Positions 17,943 through 27,113 of a stretch of DNA of 64,000 bases are shown here, piece after piece. Origin of the DNA: CAWDDA01 sp963813345 (GTDB lineage: Bacteria; Acidobacteriota; Blastocatellia; RBC074); the NCBI GenBank assembly GCA_963813345.1, contig CAWEYR010000020.1, positions 1 to 64,000 of the forward strand. Direction: 5' to 3'. A program made the translations under genes and the position numbers. The notes under the pieces were generated by a model. The model had not been told where the DNA came from. It saw nothing but the letters and a program-made list of their open reading frames with translations, and did no database searches. Position 1 is the first letter of the stretch. Every line of letters begins with the position of its first letter.

Positions 17943-19530
17943 TTAGTGGTCGGTTGAAGGCTCGCGCTGCCTCCCTTCCGTGGCCTCGGGCTCTGGTGGG
18001 AGATGTTTCTTTAGCAGGTCAATACCGTACCGAATCGGGATTCCAAAGTTTGAGGGTGTGCCGGGGAGGATCGCCTGATTGACAGCGATCACTTTGCCGT
18101 TGGCGCCGAAGACCGGACCGCCCGACCCGCCCTCACCGGTTTGAGCGTCGTACACGATTCGTGAGGATGAGACGTCACCGATATGCCCTTGCGTCGATTG
18201 CGGTCGAATCTCGGACCGATGTGCCAGCTCGTTCAATAGCTGGCGGAGCGGAATGCCACGACGATTGTTGAATCCGAGGTGGTTGTCAGAATCGACGCGA
18301 GCCAGCAATCCCTCGATGCCCGCCGGGTACCCAATAAGAACAACAGCCTGCCCGCTGACTGCTCCTTCACCCTGCTCATCGAGAGGAATCACGGGAAGCT
18401 CACTCTTTCCCTGATCGAACTCGCACAAAGCAAGGTCGTGCGCGCGATCGACTTCGAGTTGCCGCAGGGCAAACGCCTGGCCGCTCTTTGGGAAAATAGT
18501 TATAGAGCTCTTTCAAGCGTGGCTGATAGCCCTGGTTGCGGATCATGCTGGCGACCGGATCATCTACCCATGGCTGCACGACGTGCCGGTTGGTCAACAC
18601 CATCCCTTTGCTCACAAGGAATGCCGTTCCGATGAACTCGACTTCATATGCCGGCCCAGTGCCTGAAACGCTCAGATTGACCGAACCGCCAGGGCCGATT
18701 GCATTGCTCGTCTCGCTGGGCTCGCGGAAACGCGCTTCACGCCCCGATCGCGAGTCGACAAAGCTGTACGTTCCGTAAACGAGACTCACTCCAGACCCGT
18801 AATTCTCGACAATTCGGGCAGCAGCCGAGAGCGCTCCAAGAACAAACTTTGATTGATCGGCTGCCTTCTGTACGTCGTCGCGCATGCGGTTCATCTGCGC
18901 ATGAACGTCGCCAACTGTCTCGCTCAACTTGGCAATCTCACGGTTATTTCTTCGGCCTTCCAGAAAGCTCAACGTATTGGCGTAAACGATCGTGCCAATG
19001 ATGAGCGCAGCCACTCCAATAGTGACGTAGAGCACTTTCCGGGGAATTTCGTTGACGAGCTCGCGGAGCAACTGCTTGACGAATACGAGTGCGACGTCTG
19101 TGCGCGGCGCAGCCAACGGACGTCCGGATGCATCAACTGTTGTAGCGAGACTTGCCCGCCGCGCATGCGCCAGGACGGCTGTGCCAACCTGAAGCGATTC
19201 TGCGAGCTCCATGCGTTCTGTGAGTGCAAAAATGCGAAGGCGAATGCCGGTGTCGCCGAAATAGAAAGTGTCTCCGTCATGAATCGGATCGCCGATGGCA
19301 ACAAGCTCTCCATGACGTGTGATACCGGCAAGCGATTCGAGTGCAGTGATTCGATAGACCCCTGAAGAAAGACTTAGTGCGAGTAGCACTTCGTTCTCGG
19401 GAAGCACTCCGTCATCGCGGTCAATATGCAGGTCGCACTCCGGAGCCGTGCCGACGCTGATTTCAGCCTGGTGAAAGACCTTGGTTTCCGGATGCCGTAT
19501 TCCGGCAAGCCTGATGACAAGAGCGTCCAT
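17943..19530 (-). CDS. FHA domain - TM - trypsin-like serine protease, frameshifted
   Basis: Predicted inner-membrane protein with an N-terminal FHA-like phosphothreonine-binding domain in the cytoplasm (about 5-110; ISVGTAPECDLHIDRDDGV, IHDGDTFYFGDTGIRLRIF). One membrane helix follows (VLYVTIGVAALIIGTIVYA), then a coiled coil and a C-terminal trypsin-like domain. The triad is visible: His in MVLTNRHVV, Asp in HDLALCEFD (shifted frame), Ser in GEGGSGGPVFG. The shift lies in a CCC run at about 18490. Removing one C gives PKSGQAFALRQLEVDR and joins the halves. Start chosen at MDALVIRLAG (19530) since the 14 codons upstream look non-coding. FHA, if functional, would link kinase signalling to an extracytoplasmic protease. 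Confidence 0.8.
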
Positions 19531-19625
19531 ACAATCAATTATCGCCGCTAAATCCTCAAAACTGGTAAACAATAATCATCCGACACGGACGTGCCAAAGT
19601 AAAGTTCGGTTGCTATGATTGCCAG

Positions 19626-20575
19626 ATGGACTCACGCCGCCTTCGCATCGTCTCGATAGTTCTCCTTGCATCGTCGATCGCCTTTTCCATTGGAAGGTGG
19701 GGGCAACCCTGAAGCCGGATAAGGTGCTTGTTGCGCATCGCGGCGCTTCGGCGTACGCGCCGGAGCACACTCTCGAGGCCTATCGTCTTGCGATCACTCA
19801 GGGCGCCGACTTTGTAGAACAGGATCTGCAGATCAGCAAGGATGGCGTCCTGGTCTGTCTGCATGATTTGACGCTCGAGCGCACAACAAACGTCGAGGAA
19901 GTCTTTCCAGGCCGATCTCGGCCGGGACAGTCAGGTGCAGAGGGCGGATCGCGAAGGTGGTACGTAAGCGATTTCACGCTTGCCGAATTGAAGCAACTCG
20001 ATGCCGGAGCCTGGTTTAGCGAAAAATATCGAGGCGCCAGAATTCCTACATTCCAGGAAGCGATCGACGCAGTTCGCGGGAAAGCGGGTATCTATCCTGA
20101 GACAAAGGCACCTGAAGTTTACGGCGATCGCGGCTTTGACATGGAGAAGCTGGTGCTTGATCTACTGAAGGCCAACCGGCTTGATCTGCCCGGGGCCGAT
20201 CCGAAGACTCCCGTCATCATTCAGTCCTTCAGCCCGGCTTCACTGCGAAAGATGGCAATCGATCTGAAATCGCGGCTCACTCTCGTATTCCTCGTGAATG
20301 ACGATCCGAGCGGTACACTTTTGTCGGAAGAAGGATTGAAGAATGCAAAGGAGTTCTGTCAGGGAATAGGTCCGGCGAAACGGCTGATTGAGAGCAATCC
20401 TGATATTGTCAGGCGCGCTCATGCATTGGGTCTGACGGTAACGCCTTACACCTTCCGATCAGGGTCGACAGGTCGGTTCAAAACTGTTCGCGAGGAAATG
20501 CACCAGTTTCTGTATGTGTTTGGAGTTGACGCTGTGTTCACGGACAACCCTGACCAGTTTCCTCGAAAGGGATAA
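19626..20575 (+). CDS. glpQ: Glycerophosphodiester phosphodiesterase, frameshift after signal peptide
   Basis: Hydrolyses glycerophosphodiesters to glycerol-3-phosphate and an alcohol. GlpQ-like TIM barrel: VLVAHRGASAYAPEHTLEA (catalytic His/Arg), ADFVEQDLQISKDGVLVCLHD (metal Glu/Asp, second His) and VFGVDAVFTDNPDQF at the end. The ATG at 19626 encodes a signal peptide (VSIVLLASSIAFSIG) in another frame. The junction is a run of five G at about 19696-19700; one extra G would join it to ATLKPDKVLVAHRG. It is therefore probably periplasmic. Gene symbol by family only. Confidence 0.85.
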
Positions 20576-20591
20576 ACGCGCGCGCGCGAGC

Positions 20592-20978
20592 TCAGAGACG
20601 GAGCTTTGGACCGGTACCATCATAGTAGTCGACTATACCAATCAGGAACTCCCGCAAGGCCTCCTCGATACTCAACCCTTCGGGTGACTCGAAGTTCGAG
20701 ATTGAAACGCCGCTTCCGTCGCCCTCTGGACGAAGGTCAATCCTGGCGTGCGGTGACCGGATTTCGACGAGTGTCTGGAAACCAAGGTGAGAGAGGACGA
20801 TCTCGTATCCGTTGCCACCGAGTGCAAAGATCATCTCGTCGCCCGCGAAGACAGGTGAGGTGTAGTGCCGTTCCCACAGCACCTCGAGCAACTGATAGAA
20901 GTGATCGAGGAGAGCCGAGTGCTCGCCTTTGAAGACGGGTTTGGTGAGATTGACCGCCGTTCGAGGATTGATTGCCAT
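20592..20978 (-). CDS. Hypothetical protein, coupled to DUF2203 gene
   Basis: Not recognised. Start chosen at MAINPRTAVNLTK, four bases after the upstream DUF2203 stop; an overlapping earlier start at 21080 reads through repeat-like sequence. About 128 aa, soluble, mixed alpha/beta (HFYQLLEVLWERHYTSPVF, MIFALGGNGYEIVLSHLGF, EALREFLIGIVDYYDGTGPK). No signal peptide or cysteine motif. Confidence 0.55.
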   Translation of the reverse strand: MAINPRTAVNLTKPVFKGEHSALLDHFYQLLEVLWERHYTSPVFAGDEMIFALGGNGYEIVLSHLGFQTLVEIRSPHARIDLRPEGDGSGVSISNFESPEGLSIEEALREFLIGIVDYYDGTGPKLRL

Positions 20979-20982
20979 CAGT

Positions 20983-21354
20983 CTAAAGAGGTTGCCGGCC
21001 GGCGAAGCCAGCCTCAATATCGTGCCACCACTCGATCGTGTCTTCACCTTTCTGCCAGCACAGATAGACCACGCGTCCATCTCGCATATGAGGAAAGTCG
21101 CACAGGCCGCGTTCGAAATCCTTGATTTCGATTCCTAACGCACCGATCTCCTGCATTGCTTCGACAAACGCCACAAGCGCTACAGCGTAGTTGTGACCGC
21201 CGGGAGTTCCTCCGCCCTCAACCGCGGCGGCAGCGGCCTCGCGAGCTCCGTGAGAGAGCCGTGACAGCTTCGCGCGCTCGCGATCCAGTTTGTGCAGCAG
21301 TTTTCGTAATGTTGGCAGGAGGGCATTGGCCTCGTCGATGGTAAAAAGTCTCAC
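20983..21354 (-). CDS. DUF2203 family protein
   Basis: Small soluble protein of unknown function matching DUF2203 in layout. It begins MRLFTIDEANALLPTLRKLL, has a helical region rich in Arg/Ala, and ends with LGIEIKDFERGLCDFPHMR, VYLCWQKGEDTIEWWHDIE and AGF. 123 aa, typical for the family. Co-directional with the hypothetical gene 4 bases downstream. Confidence 0.8.
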   Translation of the reverse strand: MRLFTIDEANALLPTLRKLLHKLDRERAKLSRLSHGAREAAAAAVEGGGTPGGHNYAVALVAFVEAMQEIGALGIEIKDFERGLCDFPHMRDGRVVYLCWQKGEDTIEWWHDIEAGFAGRQPL

Positions 21355-21477
21355 TTGCGCTTGTACCCTCCAACACCCAACCTGCGTTATAATAAGGTCA
21401 CTGAAAGCCCGGCAATTAAAACAAGACCGGGAGTGGAAATCAAACCTCTAAGTTACGCGCGGCTGGGAAGGGGTAGT

Positions 21478-22221
21478 ATGTCAAATAAGCGACTTCTCGT
21501 TGGCGCCTGCGTTCTTGTCCTCGTATTTCAACTTAATGTCCCGCTGAGTTTCGCGCAGGATCAGCCGCTGATCATACCTGAAGGCACCGAGATGCAATTG
21601 ATGCTCGACGAACCGTTGAGCTCAAAGCTCAATGATGTCGGAGACGAGGTCTATGCCACCGTACGTCGCGACATTTCGGTCGATGGCCGCATGGTGCTCG
21701 CACGTGGAACTCAGGTGATTGGCCGCGTCACCTTTGTCCAACCTGCGCGCCGCCCGCTAAAAGGCGGGAAGCTGCACGTTACCTTTGAGCGCATTAGGGT
21801 CGGCTCAGAAGAGCAGCGTCTCTCCGCAATCGTCAAATCAGCCTCGAACTTTGACACAGACACCAAAGTAAACACTGCTGGGGAAGGAACCCTGAAAGAG
21901 GGAGCGAGCGGAGGCCAGGTTCTTCAGAATGTGATGACCGCAGCGGGTATCGGAGGGATCGGTGTGACGATCGCCATTCTTTCGTCAGTCAACGATTCTC
22001 CATACGGATACGGCGGCATCAGTTCGGGCGGTGCCGTTGCCGGAGCAGCCATCCTCGGAGGAAGCGTCATCGTCGGCGTACTGCTTACCAAGGGCAAGGA
22101 AATCCGCCTCAACGAAGGCACGATTGTCAGGATCAAAGTTGGAACGCGCGCTGGCAATCCAGTGAGGAAAGTGGTCAGTGGTCAGTGGCCAGTGGTCAGT
22201 CGTTTAGAGTTCAAGCTTTAG
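21478..22221 (+). CDS. Secreted hypothetical protein whose C-terminus reads into a repeat
   Basis: Not assigned. The ATG at 21478 gives a signal peptide (LLVGACVLVLVFQLNVPLSF). A beta-rich domain follows (LIIPEGTEMQLMLDEPLSSK, VDGRMVLARGTQVIGRV), resembling the conjugation/TrbI-like 'cost of entry' fold seen in many secreted proteins. A Gly/Ala-rich hydrophobic segment then follows (about 165-215). The last 15 or so residues (VVSGQWPVVSRLEFKL) are coded by the left arm of the repeat at 22164-22312, whose CTTTAG supplies the stop. The native end was probably nearer VGTRAGNPVRK. Confidence 0.65.
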   Translation: MSNKRLLVGACVLVLVFQLNVPLSFAQDQPLIIPEGTEMQLMLDEPLSSKLNDVGDEVYATVRRDISVDGRMVLARGTQVIGRVTFVQPARRPLKGGKLHVTFERIRVGSEEQRLSAIVKSASNFDTDTKVNTAGEGTLKEGASGGQVLQNVMTAAGIGGIGVTIAILSSVNDSPYGYGGISSGGAVAGAAILGGSVIVGVLLTKGKEIRLNEGTIVRIKVGTRAGNPVRKVVSGQWPVVSRLEFKL

Positions 22222-22312
22222 CTTGCTCTCTGAAAGATCGAGTCCAAAGAGCAAGCTAAAGCTTGAACTCTAAACGACTGACCACTGCCCACTGGCCACT
22301 GACCACTTCTTC
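22164..22312. repeat. Long hairpin with GGTCAGTGG outer arms between convergent genes
   Basis: Arms of about 65 bases (22163-22228 and 22247-22311). The inner arm is AGAGTTCAAGCTTTAGCTTG; the outer arm is tandem GTCAGTGG / CCACTGAC units. Both flanking genes end inside it: the plus-strand gene uses a TAG in the left arm, and the minus-strand dienelactone hydrolase stops at 22311. Confidence 0.85.
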
Positions 22313-23189
22313 ACGCAACTCCATTCTTCTTAAACCACTCAATCGCTTTTGCCCACGCTTCCTTTGCCTGCTCAGCACGATACGATGGGCGGTAGTCGGC
22401 ATTGAAGCCGTGAGGAGTGTCCGGATAGAGGATAATATCGGACTTGCTTCCGGCAGCTTTGAGAGCGGCGCGCATTTTTTCAACGGTATCGTTCGGGATG
22501 CCCTGATCGGCGCCTCCGTAGAGACCGAGAACCGGCGCCTTGAGCTGGGCTGCGACGTCAATCGGATGCTTTGGGTTTAGTTCGGATGCCTGACCTACAA
22601 GTCGACCATACCAGGCAACACCCGCTTTGAGTTTCGGACTGTGAGCAGCGTAAAGCCAGACGATCCGGCCACCCCAGCAAAAGCCCGTAATACCAAGCTT
22701 ACTGGTGTTTCCCTTGTTCTTCCCCGCCCACTCGACGGCAGCATCGAGATCAGACATGACCTGCATGTCCGGCACCTTCGAAACGACGTTTTGTATGATC
22801 TCCTGAATGTTCTGAATCTTTGAAACGTCGCCCTGACGCGCATACATCTCCGGAGCAACTCCAAGATATCCGAGCTTTGCGAATCGCCGGCAGAGGTCCT
22901 TGATGTGTTCGTGCACGCCGAATATCTCCTGGACTACCAGGACAACAGGGAAGGACGAACCTGAAGCGGGCATCGCACGATATGCGGGGATTTCGCCGCC
23001 CCCAACCGGAATCTTGACCTCGCCGGCAACAAGGCCGTTTGTATCGGTCGTGATCACACTCTGGGCCGCGATCGGCTGCGTGGCGAGAGCAAAGCCGGCA
23101 GTGAGTGACGTGACTACAAATTCGCGGCGTGAAAAATCACCTTTGAATGCCTGAGGCATCAGGCTCATCAAGTCTTCTTTCATTCTCAA
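22311..23189 (-). CDS. Dienelactone hydrolase family protein, Tat-like signal
   Basis: Alpha/beta hydrolase of the dienelactone hydrolase family. The N-terminus has a twin-arginine-type signal (FSRREFVVTSLTAGFALA), so export is likely. Nucleophile Cys in GITGFCWGGRIVW, acid in GLYGGADQGIP, His in TPHGFNADYRPSY. 292 aa, intact, normal with signal. Natural substrate unknown; many family members are general carboxylesterases. Confidence 0.85.
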   Translation of the reverse strand: MRMKEDLMSLMPQAFKGDFSRREFVVTSLTAGFALATQPIAAQSVITTDTNGLVAGEVKIPVGGGEIPAYRAMPASGSSFPVVLVVQEIFGVHEHIKDLCRRFAKLGYLGVAPEMYARQGDVSKIQNIQEIIQNVVSKVPDMQVMSDLDAAVEWAGKNKGNTSKLGITGFCWGGRIVWLYAAHSPKLKAGVAWYGRLVGQASELNPKHPIDVAAQLKAPVLGLYGGADQGIPNDTVEKMRAALKAAGSKSDIILYPDTPHGFNADYRPSYRAEQAKEAWAKAIEWFKKNGVA

Positions 23190-23210
23190 AGTTCCTCCTG
23201 ATTAGTCGTT

Positions 23211-23921
23211 TCAGACGTGGACTTCACCGTGAACCAGCTCGCCTTGCGGTCTGTCGTATTTGAACATTACGTAGAACATTCTTGAATAGAAAGCGACAAC
23301 TCCGATTATCACCAGCCACCCTGGGAATCCTCCGAGCTTGGCGTTGCTGAAGACGGTGCCGGTACTCTGGAAAAACTCCGACGCCGAACCACGAAACTGC
23401 AGCATCTCAGATGACGTCTTGAGCAACCAGGCCGATAGAATTACTATAAACATCCAGATGTAGTTCCGCTTCAGCCTGCGGGCAAGCGCTTCGTTGAGTG
23501 AGATGGTAAACTTTGGCCGCCGCAGTGTCTCACCTAGTTGAACCATCCAATCTTCCTGCGCGGTTACCAGCTTCTCCGGGGCAAAGACTTGCGCGTAGTA
23601 GTTTCGCTCGAGCAGGCGCACCCTTGTGCGATAGACATCGAAGAAACGGTAGCGGCGCGCTTCTATGTGAAGCATCAGGTAGACCAGTACCATTGCGAAT
23701 AACAAAACCCCATGATGAGAACTCGCCGATGAAAGCGATACGGATAGCATCGCTCCGACAGCTGCAATTGCCCAGTGTGAGGTCTGATCTATCCGGTCAC
23801 GCCAGCTCGTCATTCGAGCCAGCTCTCCGCGATAGTAATGAGACAGGAGTGCGATGTACTCGGATGTAGTCGTCGGTCGAGTGCCTTCGATCCTGGTCGT
23901 GGCCTCCAACTCCGTAAGCAT
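23211..23921 (-). CDS. DUF2270 integral membrane protein
   Basis: Membrane protein of unknown function fitting DUF2270. It has the N-terminal YIALLSHYYRGELARMTSWR and DRIDQTSHWAIAAVGAM, followed by AMVLVYLMLHIEARRYRFFD. Four likely TM segments occur at about residues 50-65, 70-88, 150-168 and 200-220. 236 aa. Starts 16 bases upstream of the esterase stop on the same strand, and a promoter in between is unlikely. Confidence 0.8.
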   Translation of the reverse strand: MLTELEATTRIEGTRPTTTSEYIALLSHYYRGELARMTSWRDRIDQTSHWAIAAVGAMLSVSLSSASSHHGVLLFAMVLVYLMLHIEARRYRFFDVYRTRVRLLERNYYAQVFAPEKLVTAQEDWMVQLGETLRRPKFTISLNEALARRLKRNYIWMFIVILSAWLLKTSSEMLQFRGSASEFFQSTGTVFSNAKLGGFPGWLVIIGVVAFYSRMFYVMFKYDRPQGELVHGEVHV

Positions 23922-23936
23922 ACTGCTCCTTATGCT

Positions 23937-24809
23937 TTAGTTTACCACGAACCCACGTGCTCTCAGCCAGCTCCTCAGTAATCCGGGCCACGCAGACAGA
24001 ATCGGATCTTCGGGCGCCAGTCCCACGCCATGTCGTCCGTGCTCGAACACATGAAGCTCGTACGGCACTTTTGCGCGTCGGAGCGCTGCAGCGAACATCA
24101 GACTGTTCTCAACGGGCACTCCGCTGTCATCTTCAGTGTGAAACAGGAACGCCGGCGGCGTGCGTGAAGTTACCCGCTTTTCGTTGGAGAGCAGCTCGAG
24201 CAGTTCCTTTGAAGGATTCTCGCCAAGAAGATTTCGCCGGGATCCCGAATGCGCAGGTGCCTCGCTCATGGTGATGACGGGATACGCGAGGATCACAAGG
24301 TCAGGACGGCTTGAGACACGCCGTACCGGATCGGCTGAGCTTGCATCGCCTTCCTCAAAGTGCGTGGCCGCCGTCGATGCGAGGTGTCCGCCGGCTGAAA
24401 AGCCCATTACTCCGATTCGCTTCGCGTCTACTTTCCAGTCAGCAGCCCTTGCGCGGACGGTGCTGATTGCGCGAAGCACGTCCTGCATCATTGCCGGATG
24501 AGCGTAGCGCGGTCCTAGCCTGTACTTGAGCACGACTGCAGTGACGCCAATTGAATTCAGCCACACGGCAACGTTATGACCCTCGTGGTCGGCAAGCCTC
24601 GCGTAACCGCCACCGGGACAGACAACAATTGCCGCCCCACTCGCCTTTCCCTCTGGAGGCTGATAGAGCGACAGGGTTGGGATGTCTTCGGGTTGATTGC
24701 CCTTCGAGCCAGGCGCTCCATCGGGCCATAACGGAAGAGGTGCAGGTCGTGAATTGGGATTCTGAAAGAGCAAGACGAGAAGTAACAACGAAAGAGAAAC
24801 AACCGTCAT
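23937..24809 (-). CDS. Secreted alpha/beta hydrolase (BD-FAE/xylan esterase-like)
   Basis: Exported esterase. Signal segment LSLLLLVLLFQNPNSRPAP, then the PLWPDGAPGSKGNQ opening typical of the xylan/feruloyl-esterase-like group. The oxyanion motif is CPGGGYARLADHEG, the nucleophile elbow GVMGFSAGGHLAS, and the C-terminal Asp/His are in TEDDSGVPVENS and HGRHGVGL. 290 aa, intact. Substrate not determinable; acetylated or feruloylated polysaccharide is plausible alongside the GH29 enzyme. Confidence 0.82.
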   Translation of the reverse strand: MTVVSLSLLLLVLLFQNPNSRPAPLPLWPDGAPGSKGNQPEDIPTLSLYQPPEGKASGAAIVVCPGGGYARLADHEGHNVAVWLNSIGVTAVVLKYRLGPRYAHPAMMQDVLRAISTVRARAADWKVDAKRIGVMGFSAGGHLASTAATHFEEGDASSADPVRRVSSRPDLVILAYPVITMSEAPAHSGSRRNLLGENPSKELLELLSNEKRVTSRTPPAFLFHTEDDSGVPVENSLMFAAALRRAKVPYELHVFEHGRHGVGLAPEDPILSAWPGLLRSWLRARGFVVN

Positions 24810-24839
24810 TCCAGTCGTGCGCTCCTTGAAGTGAGCTGG

Positions 24840-24912
24840 TATTAGAGTTCAAGCTTCAGCTTGCGCTCTCGTTTCTAGATTCGACGAGAGCAAGCTGAAG
24901 CTTGAACTCCAT
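24840..24912. repeat. Hairpin, GAGTTCAAGCTTCAGCTTG family
   Basis: Arms 24845-24871 and 24885-24909 (GAGTTCAAGCTTCAGCTTG then GCTCTCG) with a loop of about 13 bases. Here both arms carry C where other copies carry T (CTTCAGC versus CTTTAGC), so the change is matched on both sides. Confidence 0.85.
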
Positions 24913-24922
24913 GCTACCTATG

Positions 24923-25770
24923 CTACTTCAATTTCCTGGCTGACACGACAACAATGATGGCTTCGTCAGCGCTTCCGGCATTCGCAGTTCCAACGACTGC
25001 ATTCTCGCCTTCGCGCAGTGTGAGTTGAGTTGATAATCGCACCTCACGGAACTGAGCCGCTGCTCCTCCAGTCTCGACAGGCACTTCGATTTTGAACGTG
25101 AAGGAGTTGGTGAGAATCACTTCCTTTCCGCCCGCGTCAAGGGTCACTTGCGGATTCTTGATCTGATACGAGTAGCCGGACTTGAGTTGAGCATATGCCG
25201 CAATCGGAAACGGCGGCGAAATAACACCCGTCGAGTCAATAGTGCCATTCTCGTTAACACGATTCGAGAAGGTAGTCAGGTAACGATAGTTTGCAAACTT
25301 CAGCGTCGATTTGAGCTGACTGACCACCGGTTCAAGCGCCGTAGGGAACGCCGTCTTTTCACCTGCAGTTGGAGATGCGGCGATCAGATGCAACTGGAAT
25401 TCGATACTTGACGGAGTACGGGGTGGTCGATACGTTGCGTCGGGTACATCGAGCCGCCTGAGGGCTTCTCCGATCGCTGCAATGTTCTCTGGATAATCCC
25501 TGACTGTGATCGTCTTCATCTGCCTGTTAGCGACCATGGATGTTTGCGGCTGGCCGCTTTGCAGAGGTTGAAGCGCGCTGGCAAGCGCTTCAGGATCTCG
25601 ATACTGCACGGCAAATACCTGCGCCTTGTATGGCGACGCTGGACGCTGCGGTTCAGTCTGCTGTTGTGTGTGGTTGCTGTTCCTCTAGCGTCTATTACGG
25701 TGCCAGCACCCGCTGATACCAAAAAGACAATTACCAGGACAACCATGAACCTGACCATAATTAGCTTCAT
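24923..25770 (-). CDS. Secretin N1-like periplasmic protein, frameshifted
   Basis: Third gene of an ECF operon. The start at 25770 gives a signal peptide (FMVVLVIVFLVSAGAGTVI). A shift at about 25690 leads to the main frame, where AVQYRDPEALASALQPL and MKTITVRDYPENIAAIGEAL resemble the short N1/TonB-like domain of secretins. The remaining about 170 residues are beta-rich (STLKFANYRYLTTFSNRV, GGKEVILTNSFTFKIEV) and lack the secretin pore, so this is not a complete secretin. Its ATG overlaps the anti-sigma stop by 4 bases. Role unknown. Confidence 0.6.
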
Positions 25771-26381
25771 TCATCTCCTCCACTTTCTGACGGCAACCAG
25801 ATAATACGGATTCTCGGATCAGCCGTTTGAATCTCAATTCGCACGGTGTTAGCCACAATAGAGGTAACAGGTGTAACAGTCGTAACAGGCGTAGGTGGCA
25901 AGAACGTCAGTGAGGGGTTCTTAGCTATCGGGAGCTTTCTCTGACGCGGGTGTGTCGCACGACGCACAACTTTGACAGGATCTTCAGCTGGTAGAACATC
26001 CACACCGCTCCTGGCAATCGTGACATCGGGTATTTGTTCCTTCGTTGAGGCACTCAGATACATGCTGAGCGTGGAAGCGATCAGTAAAGTGGCCGCAGCA
26101 GCCAGGAAAGCCGCAACTTTGTACGGCGTCCGTGACCTTCTCAGCCTGTTGTCGGACTTGATGCGTTGGCTTACCCGAGTCTGCAACGCAGGGAACGAAT
26201 CCCTTTCGAACCCTGCCGTTGAAACACTCTTCAGCCAAGCGGAACTTTCTCGGTACTGCAATTCAAGTGAGCGGCAAGGATCGCAGGAGAGAAGATGATT
26301 GGTGACCCGCTCAGTTTCGGCATCATCAAGGTCGTTGCCGACGTAGAGCGGAAGGATTTCGGTGATGTGTGTGCAGCTCAT
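25767..26381 (-). CDS. Anti-sigma factor (zinc-finger, one TM helix)
   Basis: Has the ZAS-type zinc site HLLSCDPCRSLE near residue 30, a single membrane helix at about 93-112 (AAFLAAAATLLIASTLSMYL) and a Thr/Pro-rich outer part (TFLPPTPVTTVTPVTSIV). Overlaps the upstream sigma gene and the downstream gene by 4 bases each, which indicates coupled translation. Confidence 0.82.
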   Translation of the reverse strand: MSCTHITEILPLYVGNDLDDAETERVTNHLLSCDPCRSLELQYRESSAWLKSVSTAGFERDSFPALQTRVSQRIKSDNRLRRSRTPYKVAAFLAAAATLLIASTLSMYLSASTKEQIPDVTIARSGVDVLPAEDPVKVVRRATHPRQRKLPIAKNPSLTFLPPTPVTTVTPVTSIVANTVRIEIQTADPRIRIIWLPSESGGDE

Positions 26382-26992
26382 CGCTGTTCATCCTTTCCCG
26401 GCTTCTTTATGTAGCTTTCATGGAAGGATCTGATCTTCATTCGAGCCGAGCAAATCTGTGATCGAACGGTAGATTGTGTGCAGTTGAGAAGGCGCGCTAC
26501 TTCAGCCGTCTCTATGCCTTCGAGATCGCGAAGGACGATTGCCGCTCTCTCCTTTGCCGATAATGTGGCCAGCGCCTTTTGAAGCAGACGTCGCTGCTGA
26601 GCTTCGATTGCTTCATCTTCCTGAGCTTCGTCCACCGACCATTCGACGACAAGTTCCAGTGGAGTCTCCGGACGCCGCTTGCGAGCAAGATCGCGACAGA
26701 CATTGACGGCTATCCGGTAAAGCCACGCGGCAAAGTCACGACGCTCATCAAAAGTCCTGATATGACGAAAGACACGAAAAAACGTCTCCTGCGCCGCATC
26801 CAAAGCGTCTTCCCGGCTTCCGAGCATTCTCCAGGCAAGCCTCACTATGCGTTGTTCGTGCCGAATCATGAGCACATTGAACGCGTCACTATCCCCAGCC
26901 TTCGCACGTGCAAGCATCTCGTCAGCCGGGCCTTCGCGGCTCCGGTCAAGGTTTTCTGTCACGAGCATTATTCCCGCCGCATCGCCCGGCAT
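26378..26992 (-). CDS. ECF RNA polymerase sigma factor
   Basis: Group-4 sigma factor. Region 2: EDALDAAQETFFRVFRHI and DFAAWLYRIAVNVCRDLARK. Region 4: EGIETAEVARLLNCTQSTVR and a following basic helix. 204 aa, intact. A strong ribosome binding site (AAGGAGGAG) lies about 8-16 bases before the ATG at 26992. Leads the operon sigma, anti-sigma, secretin-like protein. Confidence 0.88.
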   Translation of the reverse strand: MPGDAAGIMLVTENLDRSREGPADEMLARAKAGDSDAFNVLMIRHEQRIVRLAWRMLGSREDALDAAQETFFRVFRHIRTFDERRDFAAWLYRIAVNVCRDLARKRRPETPLELVVEWSVDEAQEDEAIEAQQRRLLQKALATLSAKERAAIVLRDLEGIETAEVARLLNCTQSTVRSQICSARMKIRSFHESYIKKPGKDEQR

Positions 26993-27078
26993 AGCTCTCT
27001 CCTCCTTGCACGCTCACTTCTAACTACTCGCTTCAAGTCCAAAACGTTGATCGAGCCGAAATGATTGCAGTTTTTTTG

Positions 27079-27107
27079 GTACGTTGTACCGCCTTCAGGC
27101 GGAATCT
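27079..27107. repeat. REP-type element, CCGCCTTCAGGCGG family
   Basis: GTACGTTGTAC then CCGCCTTCAGGCGG and AATCTT, in the short gap between the sigma gene start and the end of the uracil-DNA glycosylase gene. A T7 run sits just before it. Confidence 0.75.
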
Positions 27108-27113
27108 TGTGCC

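Noticed and set aside
19531..19572. 14-codon N-terminal extension of the FHA-protease
   Set aside because: No ribosome binding site seen and the FHA domain begins naturally at MDALVIRLAG.
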